Shown here one piece after another: positions 42,745-54,954 of a stretch of DNA of 64,000 bases. The position numbers and the translations under genes are program-made. How positions within the stretch are numbered: position 1 is the first letter of the stretch; each line of letters begins with the position of its first letter. The notes under the pieces were generated by a model, which was not told where the DNA came from, searched no databases, and saw only the letters and a program-made list of their open reading frames with translations. The DNA is from Dicyema japonicum (lineage: Eukaryota; Dicyemida; Rhombozoa; Dicyemidae), in NCBI GenBank assembly GCA_011109175.1, contig RDEW01000097.1, positions 31,377 to 95,376 of the forward strand. The letters run 5' to 3'.

Positions 42745-45475
42745 GTTTAGCCTCATGATTTCATTCGTTAATGTACGATGGCATAGATAGATAATTTTAT
42801 TAACATAACAAACTCGCTACTAATTAAAAAACTAATTAAAATGTGAGAAGCCAATGAGTTTGTTTTAGTTGATGGGGTCTGGTATAACGAGACGTCATAT
42901 GTCTCCTCTTCGAATTATTGACCCCTTGCACCAAGCAAGAATTATTTTTTTTCAAGTGGTGCATTCGTTAATGTACGACCCCACACATAGTCGTGGCAGA
43001 GCATGGATCCACATCGAGTGGCTAAATGATCAATCGACATGCTCCTTGACTTACAGTGGGGACATGTATTTGTTGATCGACCCCAAAAAATATTGCGGTC
43101 TTGCATATACGTGTACAGCGCCTCCGATCGAGGTGAGTTGTCACCGTATTTCAGCCATATTGTCAACGACTTAAGGTCGACATGTTGGTTATCCAATGCT
43201 CTGAAGAGGACCTTATGAAGGGTTTTTAGGTTAATCTTTTCTATCAAATTATTATATTGTAATTCGATCAACGCCTTCACATTTACTAGCCCACCATCAT
43301 CAACACCATACTAAGCAGACAAAAAAGGTCTGATAGTGCCTAGGTGGGTTGCCCGTGTTTTCTCGGTCGTTATTATGGCGTGCTTCCTAGCAGACACAGT
43401 TGACCCAGCTATCAGGGTGTCGTGCATTCGCATTATGATGCGCTTAATTAGTTGGACTACTCCACACAGTTCACGGCTGAATTTATCACGGGGTAAATAT
43501 AGTCTCTTTTTATTGGCTACCAGCACATGGGCATGGTTCTTACTGAGTACTCCACGGATCATAACATCCATCTCATCATACTCTTTGGGCTCAAACTCCA
43601 CAACACCTATGTAGTAGTTTAGCAGCGAGACAGCATACTCATTTAATGCTAGGAACAAATTCCTTGCATTTAGAGACGTCTTACACAATAACGCTGCTCT
43701 TTTACGGATGCCTTCAGTAATTTGTCGCTTTGTCTCAGGCATTATAAGGGACTTTGGAGATTCGGTAACACCCAGATACTTATATCCTTCGTGTTCCTCT
43801 AGGACTCTTACTAACTCGCTACATACTTGCGTGTTAGTCGCAGACTTTGAATAATTCAAATCTAGCCCTATACTCTCAAAGAATTCCCTGGCACAGACCC
43901 CCATGGAGTAGAGTTCGAGCATACATCTTCAGTCATCGATAAAAAGAAGGTGATTTGTACTGAAACAGACCCCTTCACAATGAACTGGTATTTGCTCAAA
44001 CCGGTCATTGAGGCGGCGACTCAATGGCTCCAAACAGAGAACAAAGAGTAGCGGAGACATGCTATCCCCTGAAGGATCCCCCTCTTGAGTTTTACCTCGC
44101 CTATCCGGTGCCTATTATAGTTCAGATGAATACTCCACCTATTCATCACAGCCACTACAAAGCTGATGAACCACACAGGCATACACAGACTGTGTAGGCA
44201 CTCGACAAGGTAAGAATGATCAACTGAATCGTAAGCCTTCTTCACATCCACCCACATAGACAAAAGTGAGTTTCCGTGAGACACAGAAAGGCATTTGTTG
44301 ATCAAAGCCTGCTCTTTTGCCCCCTGACAATTTCGCACAGTTCCCAACTGATTCTCGGAGAGAATCCCATTTGCGTCTACAAAGCTCCTGACCTCATTAG
44401 CCACCAATTTGGTCATCAGCTTATACAGGGTTGGCATGCAGGTTATCGGTCGATAATCTGCAGCAGACTGGGGGTTGTCCAGCTTTGGGATCAAATAAGT
44501 TGTCCCTGTGCATGCCCAATCAGGAATCGTTTCCGGGTTAGTGATGCTTTTCTGTAATACACGACACATAGACTCGTGTAATGAAGTGCATCTTTTGATA
44601 AAGAAATTATAAACTTTATCGACCCCGGTCGTCTTCCAATCAGGGAGATGTCTCACTACCGCCTCAAATTTCTTGCGAAAATCGAAAATTCCGCAAGATT
44701 CCGCCAAGAAAGGAGCGGCGCTGTACGGGACATTCCACGCATTTCCTCTGCGTGGTTTAGCCTCCCACATACTAGCCCGCGTCCTGCTGGGAACATACAC
44801 TATGGCCATTTTCGTGTAGGCGACGGTAAAACAATCTGCGATTAAACTCAAACAGATTATTTTCTCTCCTTCTCTTACACCGACTTTCATGTGTATAGAG
44901 TTTCCTCTTATACACCATTATTGCCCCCTCTAGTTCCACCTTTGCCCTCCTCAACTCTTTGAGGTCCCATTTGGGAACACGGAGTTTACTAATTAGCCCC
45001 TTTACTATAGGCGGTGCTTTTCCTCTAACCCCTCTCGCCACACTACTTATGTGTCCCTTCAGTGCTTCCAGCTCAGTCTGTCTCCAAGCAATCTTGGCAC
45101 AGATCTGCTCTTTCCATTTACTGGGTGGTCTGGGCTTGTCCGTCAATTCCTCATAGGTGATCTGTGCTGCATACAGCACTAAGGAGATGTCACCCAGTGA
45201 CCCTAATGGCTTGGCCTCCACCGCATAAGCCACAGCCTTATTGATGTAGGTTAACAATACACCGTTAACCTTACAATGAGGAATCTTGCGGGTAAATCTC
45301 CAGTCCTCAAGTAAGACATCTGCCGCTGCAGCGAGATTCCGCGCGAAGACCTCATAAACATGCTTGAGCTGCAACGTATTACAGCTTTGGTGCTCGTGCT
45401 CTCTTAGACAGTTGTGGTCACCTGGTCCCCGCCCCTTTAGACCAGTACCCTCTTTGCCTACAGCCATTTTCTTGA
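42745..45475 (-). mobile_element. R2/R4-like LINE with restriction-like endonuclease (family C), near full length
   Basis: Single long ORF on the minus strand. 45467-44772: N-terminal part starting MAVGKEGTGLKGRG (no clear zinc finger; basic). 44890-44021: WKTTGVDKVYNFFIKRC, TTYLIPKLDNPQSAADYRPI, MWVDVKKAYDSVDHSYLVEC (first catalytic Asp), GILQG. Then after a shift SRRLNDRFEQ and HLLFIDD (catalytic DD, about 43930). 43922-43311 covers the thumb and linker (EGYKYLGVTE). 43280-42942 carries CPHCKSRSMSIDHLATRC, the C-x2-C...H...C finger placed before the restriction-like endonuclease of the R2 superclade. Only about four single-base shifts break it: near 44800, at GGGG in GILQGD, right after FIDD, and near 43300. 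This is the youngest retroelement here. Confidence 0.85.
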
Positions 45476-45479
45476 GTTC

Positions 45480-46430
45480 TTTTAATTACGAATCGATTTT
45501 TTTATTTAAATAAAATGGAAAATGAGGTTTTAAAAAATAAAAACTTAATTTTATATAATAGATCAAGTATGTCAAACACCTGGTCCATGGATCGCAGAAA
45601 AAGATTGTTATACTAAATTCGTTGAACTAAATTCGATGATTATCCTCTCGTCAATAAATGAGACCACCAGAGAAAAGCAATGGATTTATGTCAATGGCAT
45701 CAAATTGACAGACTGTAGTAATGAGCGTTATATGTAGTCAGAAGAACAAACCATCGATCTTGTGATAAATACGATGTGTTAAAAAATGATTAAAATTATT
45801 ATATTTGGCATTTTGGAGTGCTATTGTAATATAGCCGTGTATTATTTTGCAAATTGTAAATACACTTCGATAAAATTACAGTTTTTCAGATTTGTTAGTG
45901 ATTTGTTAGTGAGTCTTAGTGAGTCTACAGTTTTTTCAGATACTCAAATCATCTTAGGCGGCCGCTAGAGCTTTAGGGTTTGAAATCCCTGTAGTTGATA
46001 ATAACGTCTCAAAATAGCTGATATCAGTTTACAGAATATATCGTATTTTCCTTAATGTTTATTATAAACATTACATTCTTTTCTCGTTATCTATTTTTGT
46101 CGATAAATGACATTTTTATGATCGTTTCAGTCTTTTGTTAGAATTTGTATGTCTTATAGATGAAGTTTATTCCTGTAGTATTAAAAATTGTGGCAAAAAA
46201 TAATGAAATGATTCATTTTATCCTTTAATAGAAATTTAAAATGAAAGCTACCAAAATCAATATTAAGGAATAACAAAACACATTGTGTATTCCAAGGATA
46301 CTTATAGCTATCTACATTTACTGTAAGTAGCACTCTTTTTTATGTTTAATTTTATTACAAGAGATTTAAATAATGTCAAATGGTCCATGCCGAGATAATA
46401 GATATTAGAGTGGCTTTTCACGATGAAATT
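45480..46430. other. No gene resolved
   Basis: Contains a GCGGCCGC site at 45959 and a duplicated GATTTGTTAGTGA / GAGTCTTAGTGA stretch near 45890-45925. No coding set was found. Confidence 0.35.
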
Positions 46431-46437
46431 ATTCTAA

Positions 46438-46520
46438 GACCAAGGGTAAACCCAGACTAACTTATCCCGTGATCCTAAAGCGTTTTATCACAACCCTTAT
46501 GCAAACACAGTGATCAAGTA
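46438..46520 (-). mobile_element. LINE 3'-tail fragment (family B)
   Basis: CCAAGGGTAAACCCAGACTA then ATCCCGTGATCCTAAAGCG, inverse of the family tail. Confidence 0.55.
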
Positions 46521-46539
46521 GACATTGCCGCTGAAGTGA

Positions 46540-47640
46540 GATCTGAGCCAGAACTCGTCACCAGGGAGCGGACTGAGTGTAGTCATTGTCCAAGCTTTTT
46601 TCATTTATTTCTCTAATTGTCTAAACCACGACGGCCCAATGGCTCCTCTTCTCTGTCAAGCCGACCGGTTCAGCATAGAGCAGGCTCTTCAAGATTTTTT
46701 TAATCGCTCGTCGTGGGAATCTTCTTGGTTTCTTAGAAATGAAAGGTCATGAAATCCATATCAGTTAACGATGGTGATTTAACTTTCAAGTACTTACTAT
46801 CTCTGATCTCTGCAGATTCTGTAAGAGTTGAAGGATTATCTTGATCAAGGGCTTACTTGAGTTCAATGAGAATGGATATACAGGGCGTGCTAATCTGTCA
46901 TGAGTGGACTCCCAGACCGACGAAGCGAACTGATAAGGTTGTTTGGTCCAATCCTTGGTCGTCAAATTCAACGTTCGTATAGAGTTCGTTAGTGGATCAG
47001 AAGAGGGAATCATTTGTTCTGAGCTGTTGCATTTTCAAAAAACAAAGTGCCCCAAGAAAGTAGTTTTAATTTTTGTTCTGACAAGTAAATTGTCACCAGA
47101 AAAGCGGATGCATGTATATCCAGCATCTCCAAAAGTGTAATGAACCCAATATTATAAAATTAAGGATTATTAAAAATATATTTTTTTCGGATTATATTTT
47201 TTCCTTAGATGGAAAAAATATAATCAAAAGGTCCTATTCATCTAAAATTAAAAATTGAATCATTAAATTTTTCATATTTCAACTTTTTAAGAATAATATG
47301 ATTACATTATTTTTAATTTTAATAAAAAAATCAGGCGTTTTGAATTTTGGACACGTTATTTTATATTCATCCGTTCACTATTGTTATGAAGGGGATTTCT
47401 TCCTGAGCTTTTAAAAATGACTTGAACTTTACCTAACTGAAATTCTACAACCTGGATTCTCTCAAATTTTTTCTGAAAGACGAACGTATCTTAGAAAATT
47501 AACTTTGAAGTCAACTACGGAAATCACGTCATTTGTGAGAATGGGAATGTTGGTTGACAAAAAGAATTCGTTTTAAATGATATAGGAAACATGTAATTAG
47601 ATGCTTCCGAAGCCAAAAACTTGAGGAAAGAGCGAATTTT
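46540..47640 (+). repeat. Dispersed repeat family E, copy with insertion
   Basis: AATTGTCTAAACCACGACGG, AAGCCGACCGGTTCAGCATA and CTTGATCAAGGGCTTACTTG match 3330-3780. The family's 3' part resumes at about 47420 (AAATTAACTTTGAAGTCAAC, ATGTTGGTTGAC). About 450 bp between the two parts are unique to this copy. Confidence 0.6.
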
Positions 47641-47644
47641 TGCA

Positions 47645-48295
47645 AGAAAAAAAAAGAACGACAGCTTTTCCCAGTCGAAATTTTGAGGTCGGCAATGAAA
47701 GCGGGAGAGGCCTCCGTTTATATGAAAACTCAAATAAAAGAAATACAGCAGCCTCCTAAACCGTTTCCATGTACAGCCAGTAGTCGTCGAGACGAGCTGA
47801 GTCTTTGGCCCAAGACGGTCTCTTTCCTTAGAAACACTTGGGTGTCTATTGACCAAAGCCTCGAGGGAGCGTCGAGAAACCGAGTGGCTTTTCCAAAGGA
47901 TATCCCTGGCAGTAGTCAGAGGTAACAGCCACTCGATCATATCCGCTGGACTCAGTAATTAACTACTCATGTTTCCTAATAATAAATTTTTTAAAGCAAA
48001 AAAAAAGTTTGTCAATTGATATGTTACAGCGTTTTTTCTTTATCGAAGGCTGCTTTTAAAGAGGTTACACATAAATGACATGATACTTTGTTAGTAGGTT
48101 AAAGCAAAAGCGAATTAGAATGTTTAAGGGAAGTCTATTGGTGCAAATATTTAATACAAAAGGATACAAAAATACGACAGTAAAGTTAGTAGCTTTTCCT
48201 GACCCCTAGGAAGTATAATGGTATACTCTTTTACGATGGAAGACAGACACTGTGCAAGGCCAAATTAAGATCGCTAAGTGTTATACCTTTACGCA
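47645..48295. other. Unresolved, partly GC-richer
   Basis: A 138-codon open frame on the minus strand (47524-47940) overlaps an 80-codon one on the plus strand. No domain was recognised. It may be an old transposon interior. Confidence 0.3.
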
Positions 48296-48299
48296 ATCT

Positions 48300-49590
48300 G
48301 GATAAATGAGGGATGAGCCAAGGATTGGAATTCGTCCGGTTTGGATTCCACATCAACTCCACAGATGGCTTTTATGGGGTTCTATGAACAACGATTGTCC
48401 CTTTGGACCGAAAAACCATCGGTTCGAACGTTTAAAAACAAAACCGTCGGAGATTGTCATAGAGAACTTGACTTTCTGGATCGGGGAAAACGACCTTCCT
48501 ACAGAAGATGGCTCTTTTCACTACGAAGGTCACTGGAATGTACAGAGAGGGACGGACGATGCTAATGTAAAAGCGACAATCAGAAACAAATCAGAGTTAC
48601 GTCACTAGTTCGTTGTGAACTTCTCAATTGGAAGAAACGAGATCAGTTGCGAATGGATGAAGAGAGGGCCGCTGATCTGTTACATTTGGCAGCAAGTCGG
48701 GGATTTGTCATACGAGTGTAAAAAAGTAAGAAGTATTCAGAACGCGAGAGAAACGGCAGCGCATTCTTGTGACGGCTGTGTCTGGAGTTTAACAATGTTT
48801 AAATGGTATTGAGTTTCCAGAGGTCTTTTTCCAGAACGTTCCATTTAGGAAAAAGAGAGCAAGGTCAAGGCCGAATAGGGATTTAGTGTCTATCAGAAGG
48901 AAGAATTCGCGAGATGTTGACCAGATTGAGCATTGGTGCTATTTGAGAGGGCTGAAGCTCTCTGCTGAAAAATCTGCGCACTAAGAATAAGGCAATGTGA
49001 AAAAGCACCTGAACAAGAATAACACTGGGAGTAAACAATGCACACAGTCTGCGCTAGTGGGGGTCGACTATGGAAAGCAGGAGATTACATGGACGACATA
49101 AGGGAAGGAGAAAAGAGCCTTTCAAATCGCTTCCTATGTACACGGAAGTTTACACGTTAACCGCAACATCTACCTGTTCATCTTCAAGGGAGTTATTTTT
49201 CCTAGCCTACTTTATGGGTGCGAGGTGTGGTTCTTCTCTCCGAAAAGGGAGAAGATCTATCCCTCTTAGAGAGACTAAAAGAGGCTGTAATTATCTTTCC
49301 TTAAACAAGAAACTGAAAGACTGTCTAAGTTAGGACGAAAACAAGCTCTTAGAACCGATTAGCATGATTGTGGAGGATCGGATCAATGGTTTAAGGAGGA
49401 GATCAAAAATCCAGGAAACGTATATAAAGCTGGGAGAAATCGTCCTGAAAAAAATTAATAAGAAAAAAAGGAGGAAGGGTCCAGGTGTGGAGTCCAAGCC
49501 TTATGGTAGGACTCCGATGTAATTACCCTCCAGAAAACTCCTTAATTCTTTTGTTAATAAATCGTTGTTATTATTGTTATTCTTGGTTGT
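48300..49590 (+). mobile_element. LINE reverse-transcriptase C-terminal remnant
   Basis: Strongly eroded, but QIEHWCYLRGLKLSAEKS (thumb motif: W....GL.L...K), GVNNAHSL, then FLAYFMGARCGSSLRKGR occur in the order found downstream of the YADD motif in many LINEs. The tail at 49545-49590 contains TTGTTATTATTGTTATTC. It is not clearly family B. Confidence 0.45.
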
Positions 49591-49865
49591 TGTTCTAGTG
49601 TCCTATAAAATTGATCGCATAATTTTTTAGTTTAAAATTCTCGTGTGTTCAGTTTAAATATCTTCTCAGTATAGACTACAAGGATAAATCGATAATGTCG
49701 GCGGGGTCCACTTTGGATGGATGGCAGTTTTAAATATGCTTTACTGGGGATAAATTAAAGGATAAATTATCAAACAAACTTAAAATAAGACGACAGATTT
49801 TTTCAGTTATAAAGTTAGTGCTAAATTATATTTAGCTTTTTTTTTTCAGTTAAAGTTAGCGGCGG

Positions 49866-50845
49866 ATGAACTCATCACCAACGATGACTTCAGATGTATC
49901 GACAATCTCATTGACGCTGACTGCAATTTTAGCGGAATTTGCATCAAATATGGCAGATTTGGAAAAAAATGTCACAATTTTGGATCAATTTTAGCATCTT
50001 TTTGCATTCGATCACCGAGATTAGTTTGTTCAGTCGGTTATTTTCGCGATGTTCTTGAATCTGGGCATCAATAAGATATATAATCACTCTGTGATCTCGT
50101 TTGACGCTTCACAGAGAGCAGATTGGCTCCTGTGGGTATTGATCCCTTATTTATGAGGCCTTGACCTCCTATGCTGAGTTTTCCGTGATTAAAATTTTCT
50201 GTTACCGGTCCCAGGAAATACGGTGACTTTAATGCATAACTAGCTTGTGTCTAATTGAGCCGGATCCTCTATCTTATAACGTAGCCACGTGGTGAAGCTT
50301 GTTTTAGTGATTTTAGGTTTTTTCTGTTATTTGCAGTTCTGAGGATCCTCAGTTATTCAGTATTGAGTTCACAAATGTGGATATTCGAAGCTATATTTTT
50401 TTCTCCACGGTGTTTTTTTGATAATTCTGTAGGGATGTGGACGTGACTTTCCTTTTGGATGCCGTCCGTGCTTCATGTGACAGCGACATCCACGTGATGG
50501 CTAACCCCACTAACAGAGAATACAGAGACGATTGTCGCTGTATCTAATAGTAGTCCCATTCTGTGTTCAGGCAAAAGAGGAGATCGAGCGGATTTATTTG
50601 AAGGCGTTGAACCAAATTGATTGTACTGTGTGAAATTATTGTAGCTGAGAATGGAATTGAAGTTGTCAACAGATTCAACGCCAATGTGGCCTACAGGGGA
50701 GTGGTTCACAGGGGATTGGTAAGTAAAATGTACCTATATCTGTGTTCAGATCTCATTTGACCCAAATTTAGGAACTTGGATAAGAACCATCTTTTTGAGG
50801 AGAAATGAGAGAATTAGTAAACACGGTCTCTGTCATATGAAATAA
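49866..50845 (+). CDS. Probable MAD2-like HORMA-domain protein, nine short exons
   Basis: Exons 49866-49970, 50025-50135, 50158-50222, 50244-50280, 50317-50411, 50433-50493, 50517-50622, 50645-50718 and 50750-50845 give 249 codons with no stop. The introns are 54, 22, 21, 36, 21, 23, 22 and 31 nt, all GT-AG. Resemblance to MAD2 (spindle checkpoint): SVIFAMFLNLGINKIYNHSV to the helix with IVAEF..FGIN; FSIEF...DIRSYIF and VDVTFLL..VRASCDSDI to IRS..........VTFLPLL....C.FD; and NVAYRG to the C-terminal MVAYK. Spacing between the first two blocks fits (about 64 residues). The stretch 50494-50644 fits MAD2 poorly, so those splice sites, and the GAG acceptor at 50157, are uncertain. A 78-codon minus-strand frame overlaps and is probably a shadow. 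It appears unbroken. Confidence 0.55.
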
Positions 50846-51109
50846 TCCTCATTTGCTATGTTTGCTGGAACATCCAAGTCTATTCGTAAGATATGTCCAA
50901 ATAGCCTCCAACGCATACCTACACGTCGAGCAACATCTCTTATAACCCGAACAACTAGAAACCCTTGTTCTTAGAGATGAATTTCATTCAATTGAATATC
51001 CATCCTATATAGTAATAATTACAAGGTTTTTAGTAAGAATTGAATTATAAAATATGTCAAGTAATCCTCGATAAATTAATTTTTGTCAAAAATTTTTTTA
51101 ATTTAATTT

Positions 51110-53480
51110 TAGGTTGTGATTATGCCTGTTGTGAGAAGAGCACCTGAAAGAATTTCGAAGAAAAAGGTACCAGCCAAGTCAACTGAGATGTGTTCGTCCT
51201 GTCAGCTTGTCAGAACTCGGAAGCGTGGGATCTCCTGCTCTGCTTGTGGAGATTTCTTCCACCTCGGGTGTATCAAGCTATCCCAAGCCGCAGCGATCGT
51301 GCTTGGAGTATGCCACTTCCAGTCATGCCCGGCCTATGCAGGGAGGTTCCCCGTGCCCGCGCCAATGTTAACTCTCCCGTTAATTACCTTTCAACTACGG
51401 ACCCTGAAACATTCTACGTCTCATCTCTGAATTACGTTCTTCACGGACTATCCTGTGAGGATTCACAAGGCCGTACGACCTGTTGCTGCAGAGTCCATTT
51501 CCAAAACGATCGAAGAGGCCCCCAGACTAACACAGTACATGATTGGATGCGCTTATTCAGTTTTGCGCTTTCCGCGCTGGGACTTGATCGAGATGGTCAC
51601 GGAAAGGAGTCTCTCTCTACCACCATGAGGACCAACATTCGTTCTTTTTGGGAAACATCCACATCCCCAGTTGTCTCGTGGCTTCTAACCATACGAGGGA
51701 GACACGTGGTCACAACTAGGGAGTCGAAGTGCTACATCTCAAGAGAACTGTCCGGTCGAAGTTAATCGAAGGTGGAACCCACTTTCCTCAAGTGGACCGA
51801 GAAAACCGACTTCCTACGCCTACAATATTTTACTGAACAAGTATCTTCTGCCACCCCACTATCTGCGTACACTCTCTCCCCCATTCGGAGTGAGTCGTCT
51901 GATTGCATCGAACAATAAAATTCTCCTCGCAAAATGTAATTTTTCCCCTAGTAGCTGTTGCGGGATCGACGGAATGAGACCTGGTCATCTGAAAGATCTA
52001 ACCTCTTTATCCATAGGAGACCAGGGATTTCGTCTCACGAATTCAATTACTTCAGTTATGAATCGGATCATGTCTGGAGTTCTTCACGAAGTTATCCGCC
52101 ATGTCCTGTTCTCCGTCAATTTGATAGCCTTTGATAAGAAGGGAGGAGAGAACGACCAATTGCGGCCTTCAGAAGACTGGCTGATAAAATTGCCTCCAGA
52201 CATTCTATTCCACTCGTCACAAAATTCTTGAACCCCCCTCAAGTAGGCGTCTGTATTCACTTGGAATGCGAGGCCGCTGTCCATTCAGTGAGAATTCATA
52301 AACCACAGTATAGAAGATTCCCGGGACATGTCCTGATCAAACTTGACATTAAGAACGCCGGGACAATATCCTGGAGGCGTGTGTTGAGAGATGCCCTAAT
52401 ATTATGAATTTGTGAATCACTCATACAGTCTATCTTCATCCTTACTTTTCGGGGACTACCAAATTTATTCGTATTCTGGAGTGCAACAGGTAGATCCCCC
52501 TTGGACCCTATTGTTTTGTCTTGCAATAGAGAAAATCACCAAACTTCCGTGCTCGCCCCTCAACTTATGGTATCTGGATGATGCGGTCTCCGGAGAACCC
52601 CCGGATACTGTTTTCCGGGATTTGGAAGAGATTATTCCAGCACTGTTGGAAGCTGAACTGAAATTAAATTACATTAAATGCGAAATCTACAATTGCGGAC
52701 TTTTTAGACGAGAAGTATTCAAAAGCTTTGTCATGCTTCGGAAATTTACTGCCTGGAAGTATTTCCACCCGATGAAGAACTGTATTTCTCGGATCCCCGA
52801 TCACCATAAATGCAATGGGAAGAGCTATACGTGAAAAACGACTGTACTCGGAGAGACTCTGAACCGCTTGTGTCTACTTGATATGCATACAGCATTATTA
52901 CTCCTGAAAAACAGTCTCAACATACAGAGGCTTGCATATGTCCTGAGGACTGCTCCTATTTCACTCTGTATGACCAACTAGCACAGATTAACGAGATCTT
53001 CCATACGACAGCGGAGAGTATTTTCAACGTCCGGTTCGAGGATTACTCATGGAAGCAAGCCACGCTGCCAGTGAGACTCGGAGGACTTGAATTCGGAACC
53101 CTGTGGACCTTTCTCTTCTTTCATACCTATCATCACTAGTGGGCTGTAGCTCCCATATCAAGAGGATCCTACACTCCCTACCCGAATCCTCAATTGACCA
53201 AGACATAACCCACGCACGAGAAGCCTGGAATGCCAACCAGCCTCTCCTGCCTCTTTCACAAGACTGTCAGCGAAACCTGGACAATTTAATGTGCTGAAAT
53301 CATTTGGATTCTTACTGGAAACAGCCAATCCACCGACGCGCTTGTTTGTTTCGCGGGGCTTCCCCTGGAGCGGAGCTTGGCTAAACGCCATTCCAAATGG
53401 AGCTCTGGTACTTTTCTGGATATGAATGCGTTAGAAGTGGTATCTCTCTGCGGCGCTGGGTCAAAAAATAACCAAGTCTC
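51110..53480 (+). mobile_element. Non-LTR reverse-transcriptase element with PHD-like finger (family D)
   Basis: Starts MIMPVVRRAPERISKKK. The finger MCSSCQLVRTRKRGISCSAC ... FFHLGC fits a PHD/zf pattern. The core follows in shifting frames: CCGIDGMRPGHLKDLTSL, RPIAAFRRLADKIASRH, QVGVCIHLECEAAVHSVRIH, VLIKLDIKNA, SGVQQVDPPWTLLFCLAI (normally QQGDP.GP), LWYLDDAVSGEP (catalytic DD present), LKLNYIKCE, LPVRLGGLEFG and SGAWLNAIPNGAL. This is a widespread invertebrate RT family with the WYLDD core. There are many frameshifts. The copy lacks the extreme C-terminus seen at 1500-1985. It follows the MAD2-like gene by 270 bp. Confidence 0.8.
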
Positions 53481-53489
53481 TTTCTTTCA

Positions 53490-53940
53490 TTGAGAATTCT
53501 CCTTATCTCAATTTCATGGATAAATTCACATTCTATCTCAAAAATTGACCTGGCAGAAATACAGTCAAAAATATCAAAAATAAACAAAATATCGGAATAA
53601 AGTAGACATAAGCAACAACCAGGTTTGACGTTGAAAAAACAAAATTAAAAAAAATCTATAAGTCAGTCAAAATCTATCAATCATAAATGATGTTTTGTCT
53701 TCCATTAAAACGATGGATCACTCAGGCTAGTAGTTTTTTTTCTACCAAAAACGGCAGATTTTTTTCCATATTAGATCAAAGACAAATATTGACCATTTCG
53801 GTTTCAGTAAACTAACCAAACACATTTCCGACAAATATATTTGAATTTCGTAATTTCTTCATAATTGAGAGTAGCATATTGAAATGATAAATCTCTTGTT
53901 TTTCTTTTTTCATTATAATAAATAAATAATAATTAATTAA
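53490..53940. other. AT-rich interior between RT remnant and right inverted repeat
   Basis: No coding sequence recognised. ACGGCAGATTTTTTTCCATA near 53748 resembles, inverted, GACGACAGATTTTTTCAG near 49790. Confidence 0.35.
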
Positions 53941-54189
53941 CAAAGCCATCCATCCAAAGTTGACCCGGTCGACATTATCGACGTTGCATTGCCTCTCACG
54001 ATTGCAACAGAGATCATCTGTGTTAATTAATTATTAATTATTTATTTGTTGATTTGAAAAAAAATTTATTAATTTTTTAAATTTAAAATTTATGTGGGCC
54101 TCCTGATAAGCTGTTAAAATTAAACAATCTATCAAGACACGTAGAAATATTCTTGTGAAATGCTAAAGAAACTGAACTTACTAAAAAGT

Positions 54190-54580
54190 TTATCGGGAAT
54201 ATGGAAGATTGGTAATTATCCGGTCCGATGAAAGCTTACAGACAGTATATCGAGCCACGTTTCTCATAGGGATGCGCCTCGTGGGGACCGTTATACTATC
54301 TTGGATAAATATGATGAAGATCGAGGAAAAGTAAAAAAATGGCTTTCAGAGTAACCGGAGCGTATGATTTATGGATATCACTGAACTGGACCAACGCTTC
54401 TGGAGACCCCTATGAAACTAGACTACAGAATGCGCCCTAGTAAATAAGTCAGCCGTCCTTTACAGTGATACGTAGAGACAAGGAAGGACACCGGGAAAAG
54501 ATGAGGTCACTGTTGGAACTCATCGGAATCACATTATAATGAGTTTGGTTTTATCGTGTTCTGTGTTGCTAAATAAATAA
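54190..54580 (+). mobile_element. LINE C-terminus and 3' tail (family B)
   Basis: KAYRQYIEPRFS, GCASWGPLYYLG and MAFRVTGAYDLWISLNWT are in the order of the LINE C-terminal region after the thumb. Then RDKEGHREKMRSLLELI and the tail (GAGTTTGGTTTTATCGTG, AAATAAATAA). It is 5'-truncated. Confidence 0.65.
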
Positions 54581-54954
54581 TTACATAACTTTACCATGAA
54601 GTTTTAGACCATTTTACATTTCTGAGAAATGTCTCACTTGACGGGATTCAATGTTTATAGGGTTTTCCCGATCAATATCGTAACTTACTAATCATTACAT
54701 AGTATAAGGGTAATATATTTTTGGATAAAGAACAACTATACAAACGTAGACAGTTCTCTTCGCTAACAGGTGGCTACATGAAAACCTGTCATATCTCTGG
54801 ATGGTCGGCTCTTGGTTATGACATTAAAGTGCATTAAATACGCTTCTCCATGGTAAGGTATAAGAGTAAGTCGATTAATAGTTTATTATTCAATGTTAAA
54901 AAATTTTAATGTTAGAAATAAAAACTCGTGGTTATGTATGTCAACCTGTGTAAA

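Larger units (their letters stand above)
49689..53981. mobile_element. 37-bp inverted repeat pair bounding a 4.3-kb unit
   Basis: 49689-49725 (TCGATAATGTCGGCGGGGTC ... TTTGGATGGATGGC) and the inverse at 53945-53981 agree at 34 of 37 positions. They look like terminal repeats of a DNA transposon. Between them lie the MAD2-like gene (49866-50845) and a decayed family D retroelement (51110-53480). No transposase was recognised and no target duplication seen, so the ends could also belong to two separate MITE copies. Confidence 0.5.

Noticed and set aside
45955-45970. Cloning-vector scar at GGCGGCCGC
   Set aside because: A lone NotI-like site in AT-rich DNA with no vector sequence around it.
50473-50709. 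78-codon minus-strand frame as the coding strand
   Set aside because: The plus-strand short-intron model spans the whole locus with MAD2-like blocks; the minus frame has Ser/Asn-rich content and no neighbours.
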